The position numbers and the translations under genes are program-made. Under the pieces are notes generated by a model. The model was given only the letters and a program-made list of their open reading frames with translations, made no database searches and was not told the DNA's origin. 48,768 nucleotides of DNA from an uncultured Myxococcales bacterium. Lineage in GTDB: Bacteria; Myxococcota_A; Polyangia; Polyangiales; Polyangiaceae. The DNA lies in NCBI GenBank assembly GCA_937872925.1, contig CALMUT010000357.1, forward strand, positions 1 to 48,768. Reading direction: 5' to 3'. Of the stretch, positions 39,910 through 48,615 are shown in pieces (the first letter of the stretch is position 1; each line of letters begins with the position of its first letter).

Positions 39910-40212
39910 ATGATTCCCGTGGACGGGCCGACCATCCCCCTGGCGATCCCGGAGCGCACGCTCAGTCCACCGCTCGAGGCAGAGCCGAAGGTTGGCGGGT
40001 TTGGCGACATTTTCGAGGGCATGGTGGTCAGCGCCAACACACAAATCCGGGCCGCAGAGGCCGCCGGAGAAGCGTTTGCCGCCGGGCAGCGGGATGACAT
40101 CCACGGCACGATGCTTGCGCTGAGCAAAGCAGATATCGAACTGCGCGTCGTGGGCACTATGCGTAACAAGATTGTCGACGCGTTTTATGAACTCTGGCGC
40201 ATGCAGGTCTGA
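39910..40212 (+). CDS. fliE: MS-ring/rod adaptor FliE
   Basis: Links the MS ring to the rod. The 100 residues end in the conserved helical stretch DDIHGTMLALSKADIELRVVG and TMRNKIVDAFYELWRMQV. It starts at ATG 39910, two bases after the flgC stop. Length normal. Confidence 0.94.
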   Translation: MIPVDGPTIPLAIPERTLSPPLEAEPKVGGFGDIFEGMVVSANTQIRAAEAAGEAFAAGQRDDIHGTMLALSKADIELRVVGTMRNKIVDAFYELWRMQV

Positions 40213-40222
40213 TTGAGGGGTC

Positions 40223-41890
40223 ATGCCATCCAAGCTACAGACCGTATTTGAACAGATTAAGACGTTCTGGGGCGGCCTTTCGACGCCGAAACGCCTCGCG
40301 TTCGTCACGTTGACTGTGGGTGCGTTGGTGGCTGTGTTGGTGGTGACCACCATCGGCAGCCGCCCGAGCATGGCGTACCTGTACACGGATCTCTCGACCG
40401 AAGACGCAGGCGCGATCGTGCAGAAGCTCGACGGGCTGAAGGTCCCGCATCAGCTGGACAATGGCGGAACGGCCATCAAAGTGCCGGAAGAACGCGTGCA
40501 CGCCCTTCGCCTTGAGCTAGCTGCCGCTGGGCTCCCACGCGGGGCGGGTGTGGGTTTCGAGCTATTCGACAAATCCCAGATCGGCGCGACAGAGTTCGAA
40601 CAGAACGTAAATCTGCGCCGCGCGATGGAAGGCGAGCTCGCCCGCTCCATCGCTACGGTGGAGGGAGTGCACAACGCGCGCGTGCATTTGGTCATGCCGG
40701 AGCGCCGGCTGTTCGCGGCCCGGGGCGAATCTGCCAGTGCCTCAGTTGTGCTGAAACTGCGTAATGCGGGCGCCTTCGGCAAACGTGAAGTGGCGGCTGT
40801 CGTACACCTCGTTTCCGCGGCCGTGCCGGGTTTGGGACGGGATCGGGTTTCAGTGGTCAGTACGGAAGGCTTGACGCTGCACCGTCCGAATTCTGACGCG
40901 ACGGGGGTGGGAGACCTCGCCGATGCGCATACCGAGCATTCCCGGGCGGTGGCGTCGCAGCTCGAGGCACATGTTCGCGAGCAGCTGGAACGCGTCGTTG
41001 GGCCGGGAAATGCCGACGTACGCATGAGCGTCGCGCTGGACGGACGTTCGAAGGAACGCACCGAAGAGCATTACGAGCCCAGCAAGACGGCGCTTCGCAG
41101 CGAGCACAAAGTCGAGGAAGGGGCGGGCGCAGAGGAGGCCGGCGTTGCGGGCGTGCCCGGAGCTCGAAGCAACCTGCCGGATGCAGTTGTCCCCGACACA
41201 GCGCCCCCAGAAGAGGCGCTGGCCGGCCAGCCCGCAGGCGCCGGAGGCGGTACCCGTCGCACACACACACGGAACTGGGAAGTCGACAAAGTCACCGAGA
41301 AAACCCTGACTCCACCCGGCGGGATCGAGCGCTTGAGCGTCGCGGTTCTGCTCAACGGTCGCTACGAGGACCGGGACGGAGCCCAGGTCTATGTGGGTCG
41401 CAGCAAGGCGGAGCTAGCGAAGCTCGAGCAAGTGGTGAAGAGCGCCGTGGGCTTTTCTGCAGCTCGAGGTGACAGCGTCGAGCTGCAGACCCTTGAGTTT
41501 ACCCGTTTGGACGGCGAACAGCCGCCAACGGCTCCGGTCGGACCTTGGTGGATGGCGCACTGGAAGCTGCTTGCTGCCGCCGTTGGGGCTGCCGTCATGC
41601 TTTTGGCAACCGTGATCTTGGTTTGGAGGCGCAAGCGGGCGAAAAAGAAGGCGGCTGCTCTCTCCAAGCGCAAGGCCCAGGCGCTCTCGCAGGGTGAGGT
41701 CCCGGTGGCGTCCCTCGGCGCGGGAGCTGTGGGTGAGGGCGAGCTTTCCCCGGTAGAAGCTCTGCTCGACGGCGTTGCGCTCAAGTCGCAGGCCCTCGAA
41801 CTTGCGGCACACGATCCCGCAACGGCTGCGGTCGTGCTCAGGCGTTGGCTGAATGCGCCGAGTGCCGCCGGCACTCCGGCACGTTCCTAG
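40223..41890 (+). CDS. fliF: MS-ring protein FliF
   Basis: Inner-membrane ring on which the rod, rotor and export apparatus are built. The 555 residues have a first membrane helix (about 25-45, FVTLTVGALVAVLVVTTIG), the periplasmic ring-building part (VPEERVHALRLELAAAGLPRG, GFELFDKSQIGATEFEQNVN, RRAMEGELARSIATVEGV), a second membrane helix near 440-460 and a basic tail. GAGGGG lies before ATG 40223. It ends eight bases before fliG. Confidence 0.95.
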   Translation: MPSKLQTVFEQIKTFWGGLSTPKRLAFVTLTVGALVAVLVVTTIGSRPSMAYLYTDLSTEDAGAIVQKLDGLKVPHQLDNGGTAIKVPEERVHALRLELAAAGLPRGAGVGFELFDKSQIGATEFEQNVNLRRAMEGELARSIATVEGVHNARVHLVMPERRLFAARGESASASVVLKLRNAGAFGKREVAAVVHLVSAAVPGLGRDRVSVVSTEGLTLHRPNSDATGVGDLADAHTEHSRAVASQLEAHVREQLERVVGPGNADVRMSVALDGRSKERTEEHYEPSKTALRSEHKVEEGAGAEEAGVAGVPGARSNLPDAVVPDTAPPEEALAGQPAGAGGGTRRTHTRNWEVDKVTEKTLTPPGGIERLSVAVLLNGRYEDRDGAQVYVGRSKAELAKLEQVVKSAVGFSAARGDSVELQTLEFTRLDGEQPPTAPVGPWWMAHWKLLAAAVGAAVMLLATVILVWRRKRAKKKAAALSKRKAQALSQGEVPVASLGAGAVGEGELSPVEALLDGVALKSQALELAAHDPATAAVVLRRWLNAPSAAGTPARS

Positions 41891-41897
41891 CATCCCA

Positions 41898-42890
41898 ATG
41901 ACTCCGGGAATGGAGCTCACGGGTCCAGAGAAGGCGGTGCTGATGCTCTTGTCATTAGACGAGACATCCGCCACGCCCATATTGGCTGAACTAGATCCGG
42001 CAGATGTACGGCGACTGCGGGAAGTTGCTTCATTGATGCGCTCGGTGCCCGCGCTTGCGCTGGACCACGTGTACAAGGAATTCATCGACACGGCGAAGGA
42101 AGCCGTAGCGGTGCCACGGGGTGGTGTGCGCTACCTGCGTCGGATCGCGACCAAGGCCCTGGGAGAGGCCAAAACCCAGGAAATCTTCGTGGACGCGCCT
42201 CAAAGCGCCATGGAACGCCTTTCGGGGTCCAGCCCGCAAGCCCTGGCCTCGATCCTCGAGGCCGAGCACCCTCAAATCGCCGCCGCCATTCTCTCCCAGC
42301 TGGACACGGAGAAGGCCGCCCAGGTGCTGGAGCAGATGCCCGAGCCGATTCGGCCCGTGGTCCTTGAGCGTTTGGGCAATATGCGCGATGTGCCCGCAGG
42401 CTTGCTCGAAGAGGTCGCCGCTGCCCTCGGCGCGGAGCTGCCGCCCAGCACAGCCGAAGCGAGCGTTTCGGTCAATGGCGTGTCACGTTCCGCGGCGCTG
42501 GTGAGAAAGATGGGGCGCGAAACCGGCGAGCTCCTGCTTTCGGTGCTGCAGGAAGACAACGCTGAGCTAGCGACCGAAATCCGGCGCGCCATGTACTCCT
42601 TCGAGGATTTGCGGGTGCTCGATGCGCGCGGGATCCGGTCGGTTCTCGAGGCAGTGCCGTCGGAACGTCTCACCGTGGCCCTAAAGACTGCCAGCGACGG
42701 TCTGCGCGAGCACATCTTCCGTGGCATGAGCAAGCGTGCCGCCGATCGCATTCGCGAGGACATGGAAATCCTCGGCAGCGTGCGCCTTTCGGACGTCGAG
42801 GCCGCCCAGATGGAAATCGTCGAAGCAGCTCTACGCTTGGAAGCGGACGGAGTGATTTCTCTGGAAGGAAACGAGGGCGGTGTCGTCTGA
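41898..42890 (+). CDS. fliG: Rotor switch protein FliG
   Basis: Cytoplasmic torque ring that meets MotA. The 330 residues hold LTGPEKAVLMLLSLDE at the start, EAEHPQIAAAILSQLDTEKAAQVLEQMPE in the middle domain, and a C-terminal part with VLDARGIRSVLEAVP and KRAADRIREDMEILGSVRLSDVEAAQ. ATG 41898 is used (ATG 41910 is an alternative); no strong ribosome site, so coupling with fliF is likely. It overlaps fliH by 11 bases. Confidence 0.95.
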   Translation: MTPGMELTGPEKAVLMLLSLDETSATPILAELDPADVRRLREVASLMRSVPALALDHVYKEFIDTAKEAVAVPRGGVRYLRRIATKALGEAKTQEIFVDAPQSAMERLSGSSPQALASILEAEHPQIAAAILSQLDTEKAAQVLEQMPEPIRPVVLERLGNMRDVPAGLLEEVAAALGAELPPSTAEASVSVNGVSRSAALVRKMGRETGELLLSVLQEDNAELATEIRRAMYSFEDLRVLDARGIRSVLEAVPSERLTVALKTASDGLREHIFRGMSKRAADRIREDMEILGSVRLSDVEAAQMEIVEAALRLEADGVISLEGNEGGVV

Positions 42891-43638
42891 AAGCCCGCCC
42901 GTCGCGCGATTCGCCGATGTGACCCCCGGGAATCGCAAGTGTCCGTCCTGGCTCGCCAAGTCGGATCACGGGCCCGACGTGCATCCTCCGAGACCGGGAG
43001 CGTTGCCTCGGGAGTTCTTGGCGGCGTTTCAGCGAGAAATCGAGAGTGCCTCGGAGCTGCCGCCGGCTGCGTTGGCGCCACCCATGCCGCCGCACAAGGA
43101 CGTAGCTGCGCAGGACGCCGTGGCCGCCGAGCTGACCCGTGCTCACGAGCTGGCCAGTATCTTGCCGCCGCCGCCGGTGCCGGCAAGCGAGCCCATGTCT
43201 GCCCTCGAGGCTGACCCGGAGGTTGTAGAGGCCTTGTTGGGCGCGGTGGAGCAGGTCATGCAAGCGCGCGCCGACGTGTTGGCGCGTACTGCCAATCAAT
43301 TGGCGGAATTGGCCGTAATGATCGCGCGTCGGGTCATCGCCCGGGAGCTGTCAATAAGCGCCGCCGTCGTTCACGACCTGATCGCAGAAGGCCTCGACGC
43401 TTTGGGCGCCCACGACCGGATCACGGTTCGCCTGGGTGAGGGTTTTGCCGAACTCCGCGACGAAGTTCAGGCCCGTCTGCTTCGAAACGGCGCCGCTTGC
43501 GAAGTGCGCCTGGATGGCAATTTGGGGGCCTGGGGCTGTGTGGTCGAGACGGAACTCGGCAGCGTCGATGAGTCCGTGCAATCCAGATTGGCAACGTTGT
43601 TGCAGGCATTGAAGCCCGACTCGAGCCCACCCGAATGA
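42880..43638 (+). CDS. fliH: Export ATPase regulator FliH
   Basis: Peripheral stator of the flagellar export ATPase. The 252 residues have a Pro-rich N-terminus (to about 105) and a FliH/HrpE-type C-terminal domain: AVEQVMQARADVLARTANQL, MIARRVIARELSI and CEVRLDGNLGAWGCVVETELGSVDESVQSRL. The GTG at 42880 overlaps the fliG end. Gene order fliG-fliH-fliI supports the call. Confidence 0.87.
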   Translation: MSSESPPVARFADVTPGNRKCPSWLAKSDHGPDVHPPRPGALPREFLAAFQREIESASELPPAALAPPMPPHKDVAAQDAVAAELTRAHELASILPPPPVPASEPMSALEADPEVVEALLGAVEQVMQARADVLARTANQLAELAVMIARRVIARELSISAAVVHDLIAEGLDALGAHDRITVRLGEGFAELRDEVQARLLRNGAACEVRLDGNLGAWGCVVETELGSVDESVQSRLATLLQALKPDSSPPE

Positions 43639-43654
43639 CGGGTTCGACGGAGCC

Positions 43655-44974
43655 ATGTTAGAGCGACTGATCGAGCGCGCCACCACAGCCCCTGTGCACC
43701 GACCCTTGGGAGTCGTGCTTGAGGTTGTGGGTTTGATCGTCGAAGTTGGCGGCTTGCGCGCTGCGGTCGGAGACACCCTCTCGGTGGAAGCGGAAGCCGG
43801 CCCGCTGGAACTGGAAGTGGTGGGATTCAAGGCCGGCCGGCTGCTGACAACGCCTCTGGGCTCCCTCTCCGGCATTCGACCCGGAGCCCGGGTGCGGCGC
43901 ACCAATCGCGGCGCGACGGTCCCGGTGGCGATGGCGCTGCTTGGCCGGGTGATCGACGCCTTCGGCCGCCCCTTGGATGGGAGCCCTAGCGTGGCGACGG
44001 ATCGCGTGTATCCGGTGCACTCAGCCCCTCCGCCGCCCTTCGCACGCCGGCCCATTGTCGACCGCTTTGCGACGGGCATCCGCGCTATCGATGGCATTTT
44101 GCCTCTCGGGGTCGGACAGCGCATGGGGATCTTTGCCGGCGCTGGCGTGGGCAAGAGCACACTTTTGGGCATGATCTGTCGCTCGTCCCAAGCCGACGTC
44201 AACGTCGTTGCGTTGGTGGGCGAACGCGGGCGCGAGCTCAACGATTTCATCCGCAACGCGCTGGGGGCCGAAGGACTGGCACGGACCGTTGTTGTGGCGG
44301 CTACCAGCGACCAGCCGCCTCTGGTGCGCGCTCGGGGCGCAGAAGCCGCGACCGCTTTGGCCGAGTACTTCCGCAACCAAGGCAAGAGCGTCCTGCTCGT
44401 CATGGACTCTGTGACGCGCTACGCCATGGCGCTTCGTGAAGCCGCGCTTGCGGCGGGCGAACCTCCCGCCACCAAGGGTTACCCGCCAAGTGTGTTCGCG
44501 GCACTTCCTCGTTTGTTGGAGCGTGCCGGTACCGGCTCTGGCCCCGGCGTGATCACGGCGCTGTACACGGTCTTAGTGGAGGGCGACGATCTCTCGGATC
44601 CGGTTGCCGATGCAGTCCGGTCGATCTTGGACGGGCACATCGTGCTCTCTCGGGAGCTAGCGGAACGCGGGCATTTCCCCGCTATCGACGTGCTGTCCAG
44701 CGTGTCTCGTCTCGCGCCGGAGATAGCCGATGCTGGCGATCTCCGCCTCGCGGGTTGGGTACGCGAGCTCCTGGGCGCCCACCGCGAGGTCGCTGATTTG
44801 ATTCAAGTGGGGGCTTACGTCGCCGGCAGTGACCCCCGGGTCGAAATGGCGCTCGCCGCCATGCCGCATATCGACACCTTTCTGCGCCAAGACGTGACCG
44901 AGGCGACTCCGGTCGAGGAAGTCCGCGCACGCCTCGTGGCACTCGCCCAAAGCGTACAACGGAGAGGCGGATGA
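43655..44974 (+). CDS. fliI: Flagellar export ATPase FliI
   Basis: Type III export ATPase of 439 residues. Walker A is GAGVGKST, preceded by GIRAIDGILPLGVGQRMGIF; Walker B region is SVLLVMDSVTRYAMALREAALAAGEPPATKGYPPSVF; the end has LVEGDDLSDPVADAVRSILDGHIVLSRELAERGHFPAID. ATG 43655 is 16 bases after fliH; the stop overlaps fliJ (ATGA). Confidence is high. Confidence 0.95.
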   Translation: MLERLIERATTAPVHRPLGVVLEVVGLIVEVGGLRAAVGDTLSVEAEAGPLELEVVGFKAGRLLTTPLGSLSGIRPGARVRRTNRGATVPVAMALLGRVIDAFGRPLDGSPSVATDRVYPVHSAPPPPFARRPIVDRFATGIRAIDGILPLGVGQRMGIFAGAGVGKSTLLGMICRSSQADVNVVALVGERGRELNDFIRNALGAEGLARTVVVAATSDQPPLVRARGAEAATALAEYFRNQGKSVLLVMDSVTRYAMALREAALAAGEPPATKGYPPSVFAALPRLLERAGTGSGPGVITALYTVLVEGDDLSDPVADAVRSILDGHIVLSRELAERGHFPAIDVLSSVSRLAPEIADAGDLRLAGWVRELLGAHREVADLIQVGAYVAGSDPRVEMALAAMPHIDTFLRQDVTEATPVEEVRARLVALAQSVQRRGG

Positions 44975-45417
44975 GTTCGCGCAGTGCCCGACTTCGCAAA
45001 TTGCTCGACCTGCGCCAGAAACAGCTCGACGAATGCGTTGTCGAGCTGACTCGGGCCCGGGAACGAGAGCAGCAGGCGGCTTTGCGCGCGGAGAACGAAG
45101 CGCGGGAACTGGAATCCGCTTTAGAACGGCGGTCCAATTTGGCCGAGACACCCGCCCTAAGCGACCGCTGGTCCAGTGAAAACGATTGGATCGAGTTGCG
45201 TGGCAGCTACCACGAGGCGGCCACTGCCGCTCTGTGCAAAGCGCAACTCTCCCGCCAACGGGCGCACGGCGAGGTCCTGCATGCCCGCAGTCAGCTCAAG
45301 AAGATGGAAGTGCTCCAGGACCGCCTGCGGCGCGAGGAGCAACGCGCGGAGGACCGCAAGGACCAGCGTCTGCACGATGAACTGTCGCAGAAGAACGCCT
45401 CCAGAGGTGCGCGATGA
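44971..45417 (+). CDS. fliJ: FliJ-like export chaperone
   Basis: A 148-residue, almost wholly coiled-coil protein (Arg/Glu/Gln/Ala-rich: LRKLLDLRQKQLDECVVELT and QLKKMEVLQDRLRREEQRAED) of the size of FliJ, which activates FliI. ATG 44971 overlaps the fliI stop, and it is followed by fliK with a four-base overlap. Sequence conservation in FliJ is low, so the call leans on position. Confidence 0.82.
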   Translation: MSSRSARLRKLLDLRQKQLDECVVELTRAREREQQAALRAENEARELESALERRSNLAETPALSDRWSSENDWIELRGSYHEAATAALCKAQLSRQRAHGEVLHARSQLKKMEVLQDRLRREEQRAEDRKDQRLHDELSQKNASRGAR

Positions 45418-46016
45418 GCTTTCAGCGGCCGCTGCCGCCTTCCTCCCACGCAAACGCCGGCAGTCATGAGCACGTCGATCTGCTGCGCCGCCAGCGAGAG
45501 GCGGAGCGTTGGGCGCAGGTGCTCGGCGCGTCTTTGGCGCAGCCCGTGGAAAAATCCCTGGCAATCCGGGCGCAAAGCGAGCCAACGCCGACGGGTTGGC
45601 AGGGGAGCGACGGTTCCATGACGCAATCGGAGCCGACGGCGGAGGTGTCACAGCGCACGGAGACCGCCGACGACGCTCCCCTGAGCCGCATTCGGTTGGA
45701 TGTGCAGGCGGGTGACCTGGGGGAAGTTGCCCTGGTGGTTGACCGTTCGCAAGGCGGAGTTCGCGTGTTTATCGGCATAGATCGCGACGCTTCTCGCTCG
45801 CTGATCGAACCGGAACGCGCGGTCCTGGAGCAGGCGTTGCGTGCCTCGGGACTCAGCGTGCGTTCAGTCGAAGTCGTTCGCTCCAGCGCGCTCGGCACCG
45901 TCCTTGCAGTAGGTCGGGAGAGGCAGAGATTTTCTGATGCAACGGAACCTTCACAGAAACCGGCAGACGAGGATCGCAAGCGACGCAATTCGCGTCGCCT
46001 GAACTTGATTGGGTAA
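45414..46016 (+). CDS. fliK: Hook-length control protein FliK (short)
   Basis: A 200-residue protein with a FliK C-terminal substrate-switch domain: RIRLDVQAGDLGEVALVV, RVFIGIDRDASRSLIEPERAVLEQAL and LRASGLSVRSVEVV. FliK is often 350-550 residues with a long N-terminal ruler; here only about 85 residues precede the switch domain. The basic tail ends RRNSRRLNLIG. ATG 45414 overlaps fliJ. Order fliJ-fliK-flgD-flgE supports the call. Confidence 0.78.
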   Translation: MSFQRPLPPSSHANAGSHEHVDLLRRQREAERWAQVLGASLAQPVEKSLAIRAQSEPTPTGWQGSDGSMTQSEPTAEVSQRTETADDAPLSRIRLDVQAGDLGEVALVVDRSQGGVRVFIGIDRDASRSLIEPERAVLEQALRASGLSVRSVEVVRSSALGTVLAVGRERQRFSDATEPSQKPADEDRKRRNSRRLNLIG

Positions 46017-46020
46017 GACG

Positions 46021-46695
46021 ATGGTGGAGTCAGTAACAGGTCCAGGGTCGACAACGTCACTTGGTGGCAATGTGACCGGCGGCCAAGCCATGGGGCAGGA
46101 CGCCTTCTTGAAGCTGCTGGTCGCCCAGCTGAAGTACCAGGATCCCCTCAAGCCCCAGGATGGGTCTGCCTTCGTGGCGGAGCTGGCCCAGTTCTCCAAC
46201 CTGGAGCAAACCATGGGCATCAACGACCGCCTGGACATGCTGGCGCTGCAGAACCGCGGCCTGGCCAATACCGAGGTCGTCGCGCTGGTGGGCAAACAGG
46301 CCACCGTGCGCGGGAACATGGTGACCTCTGACGGTACGGGCATCGGCACGCCCATGGCGTTCAATCTAGCGAGCGCCGCCGACAAGGTGAGCGTGACGAT
46401 CCGCGACCAGGCGGGACAAGTCGTGCGGACGATCGACGTCGGCGCAAAGAATGGCGGCAACGTGCAGCTGATGTGGGACGGTCGCAATGACGCCGGCATC
46501 GTGCAACCTGCCGGCACCTACAGTGTAAACGTGACAGCCAAGGATGCGGGAGACAATCCCGTCGGCGTCACTCAGGAAACCAAGGGCATCGTTACGGCGG
46601 TGTCCTTCGACAAGGGTTATCCGGTCCTGCATCTCGAAAACGGGATCAGTGTGCCGGTATCCGACCTGTTGCGGGTCGACACAGCAAACAAGTAA
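46021..46695 (+). CDS. flgD: Hook-cap protein FlgD
   Basis: Scaffold that caps the hook during growth. The 224 residues show GQDAFLKLLVAQLKYQDPLKPQD, FVAELAQFSNLEQ and, later, MWDGRNDAGIVQPAGTYSV, all FlgD hallmarks. ATG 46021 is preferred over an in-frame TTG at 46009 that overlaps the fliK stop. It is 33 bases before flgE. Confidence 0.95.
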   Translation: MVESVTGPGSTTSLGGNVTGGQAMGQDAFLKLLVAQLKYQDPLKPQDGSAFVAELAQFSNLEQTMGINDRLDMLALQNRGLANTEVVALVGKQATVRGNMVTSDGTGIGTPMAFNLASAADKVSVTIRDQAGQVVRTIDVGAKNGGNVQLMWDGRNDAGIVQPAGTYSVNVTAKDAGDNPVGVTQETKGIVTAVSFDKGYPVLHLENGISVPVSDLLRVDTANK

Positions 46696-46728
46696 CGAGT
46701 GCGAGGAAAGCGAGAGCAGGAGGCCTAA

Positions 46729-48024
46729 ATGGTATTGCGGGCAATGTATTCAGGAGTTTCGGGTTTGCGCGCGGAAGGCGAAGCGCTCGGTGTGGTTGGC
46801 GATAACATCGCTAACGTCAACACCGTGGGTTTCAAGGGCCAGCGCGTGATTTTTCACGATGTGCTTGGGCACTCGATTCTGGCAGGTAGCGCATCTGCGC
46901 TTCCGGGTTCGGGTGTTCGCGTCGGTGGCATTCAGCAGCTCTTTACACAGGGCTCGCTGGCGAACACCGGTGTCTCGACCGACCTGGCCTTGAATGGCGA
47001 CGGGTTCTTTGCGGTCAAGGGCACGGTCGCGGGTGTGTCAGGTAACTTCTACACACGCGCCGGACAGTTCGTGATCAACAACGACGGGTATCTCGTCAAT
47101 TCCAGCAATCTTGAGGTGCAAGGTTACGCGGCAGGGCCCAACGGGACCTTCGCCGCTAGCGTTTCGTCACTGAAGGTTCCAACGGCGGCGCTGCCGCCCA
47201 TGGCCACTACAGCCATCGAAATGACGGCGAACTTGGATTCGTCAGCCACCACGCCGACGTTGCCCTGGGATGCGCAGGACCCATCCAACACTTCGAACTT
47301 CTCAAGTTCGATTACCGTCTACGATTCCCTCGGGAATTCACACAGCGTCGACGTGTACTTCCGAAAAACAGGTGCCAACACCTACGACTACCACGCGATC
47401 GCCAATGGCGATGAGCTCCAGCCACCGGTGCCGGGTCTCAACGTGGAAATCGGTACAGGAAGCCTTGCGTTCACCACGAACGGCGCGCTCAACACCGTCA
47501 CGACGACCACGCCGATCAGCGTTTCTTATGCAGGTGCCACAGCGGCGCAGGCAATCACGCTGGACTTCGGCACTTCTATCGCCGCCGGCGGCACGGGGCT
47601 CGATGGGACGACGCAATTCGCCTCCCCATCGAACATCTCGGCGCAGTCACAAGATGGCTACTCGTCCGGCGACTTCGCTGGCGTGGCTGTCGACGGTCAG
47701 GGCATCGTCATGGGGCTGTATACCAACGGCGAGAAGGTCGCCGTCGGACAGCTAGGCGTCGCCAAGTTCCGAGCCAACGAAGGTCTTGGCCGGGCGGGTC
47801 AAGGGCTCTGGATTGAGACTCGAGACAGTGGCAACGCCGCAATGGGCACGGCTGCAAGCGGGGGTCGAGGCGCTGTCTCGGCAGGCACGCTTGAAAGCTC
47901 GAACGTCGACTTGGCCGAAGAATTCGTGGGACTGATCCAGCATCAGCGGTCGTTCTCCGCGAACTCCAAGACCATCACTACCGCAGATGAGATGTTGCAG
48001 GAACTGATCAACATCAAGCGGTAG
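46729..48024 (+). CDS. flgE: Hook protein FlgE
   Basis: Main hook subunit of 431 residues. It begins MVLRAMYSGVSGLRAEGEAL and VVGDNIANVNTVGFKGQRV, has GDGFFAVKG, and ends ESSNVDLAEEFVGLIQHQRSFSANSKTITTADEML. AGGAGG lies seven bases upstream of ATG 46729, an unusually strong ribosome site for an abundant product. A stable hairpin follows the gene. Confidence 0.95.
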   Translation: MVLRAMYSGVSGLRAEGEALGVVGDNIANVNTVGFKGQRVIFHDVLGHSILAGSASALPGSGVRVGGIQQLFTQGSLANTGVSTDLALNGDGFFAVKGTVAGVSGNFYTRAGQFVINNDGYLVNSSNLEVQGYAAGPNGTFAASVSSLKVPTAALPPMATTAIEMTANLDSSATTPTLPWDAQDPSNTSNFSSSITVYDSLGNSHSVDVYFRKTGANTYDYHAIANGDELQPPVPGLNVEIGTGSLAFTTNGALNTVTTTTPISVSYAGATAAQAITLDFGTSIAAGGTGLDGTTQFASPSNISAQSQDGYSSGDFAGVAVDGQGIVMGLYTNGEKVAVGQLGVAKFRANEGLGRAGQGLWIETRDSGNAAMGTAASGGRGAVSAGTLESSNVDLAEEFVGLIQHQRSFSANSKTITTADEMLQELINIKR

Positions 48025-48065
48025 GAACCACACGACCCGCAAACCAAGAGGCACTTCGTTTTGAA

Positions 48066-48096
48066 GCCGACCGGGGGTGACGAACCCCCGGTCGGC
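48066..48096. repeat. Strong hairpin between flgE and fliL
   Basis: Perfect 13-base arms (GCCGACCGGGGGT and complement) around GACGA. No U-tract follows, so it is not a standard terminator. It could block exonucleases or partly attenuate transcription into fliL. Confidence 0.75.
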
Positions 48097-48122
48097 GACT
48101 CGCGGCGACCGGGAGCACCCAA

Positions 48123-48614
48123 ATGGAAGAGGAAGAAGAAAAGGCACCCGAGGCGAAGAAACCCAAGGGCAAGCTACTGTTCATTGTCCTCGGCGTTGTC
48201 GTGGTGGCGGCAGTGGGCGCCGGCGGAGTCTTCCTCGGTCCGAAGCTCATGCCCAAGGCCGAAGGGGACGTGCAGGCCGAACCGGCCGCGTCTGCCCAAG
48301 ACTCTACCATCGCGCTGACCGCGTCGATGCATGCCATCGTGGTGGATTTGCGCGACCAGGAGGGCAGCATCCACCATATGAAAGTCGTTCTCAGCTTCGA
48401 GCTTGCGGATGGAGTGACTGAAGAGGATTTCAAGAAGTTCTCCCCACGGGGCCGCGAAGCTGCAATCAGCTACCTCCGGGAGCAGAGCTTCGAGTCTGTG
48501 ACGGATCCGAAGAATTTCAAAAAGGTGAGCGAAGAGCTCGCGAAGCGCGCGACGGATGGCATCGGGGCCAAACGAGTTCAACGCGTGCTGATCACGGACT
48601 TCGTGTCGCAGTGA
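48123..48614 (+). CDS. fliL: Flagellar stator-associated protein FliL
   Basis: Single-pass membrane protein of 163 residues near the stator. The acidic N-terminus (EEEEEKAPEAKK) leads to one membrane helix (about 18-40, LLFIVLGVVVVAAVGAGGVF) and a periplasmic FliL domain (HHMKVVLSFELADG, SPRGREAAISYLREQSFE). GGGAG lies before ATG 48123. Confidence 0.93.
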   Translation: MEEEEEKAPEAKKPKGKLLFIVLGVVVVAAVGAGGVFLGPKLMPKAEGDVQAEPAASAQDSTIALTASMHAIVVDLRDQEGSIHHMKVVLSFELADGVTEEDFKKFSPRGREAAISYLREQSFESVTDPKNFKKVSEELAKRATDGIGAKRVQRVLITDFVSQ

Positions 48615-48615
48615 C

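Noticed and set aside
48595..48610. GG-N10-GC match at the end of fliL
   Set aside because: The -24 and -12 boxes are poor and the predicted start would lie after the next ATG.
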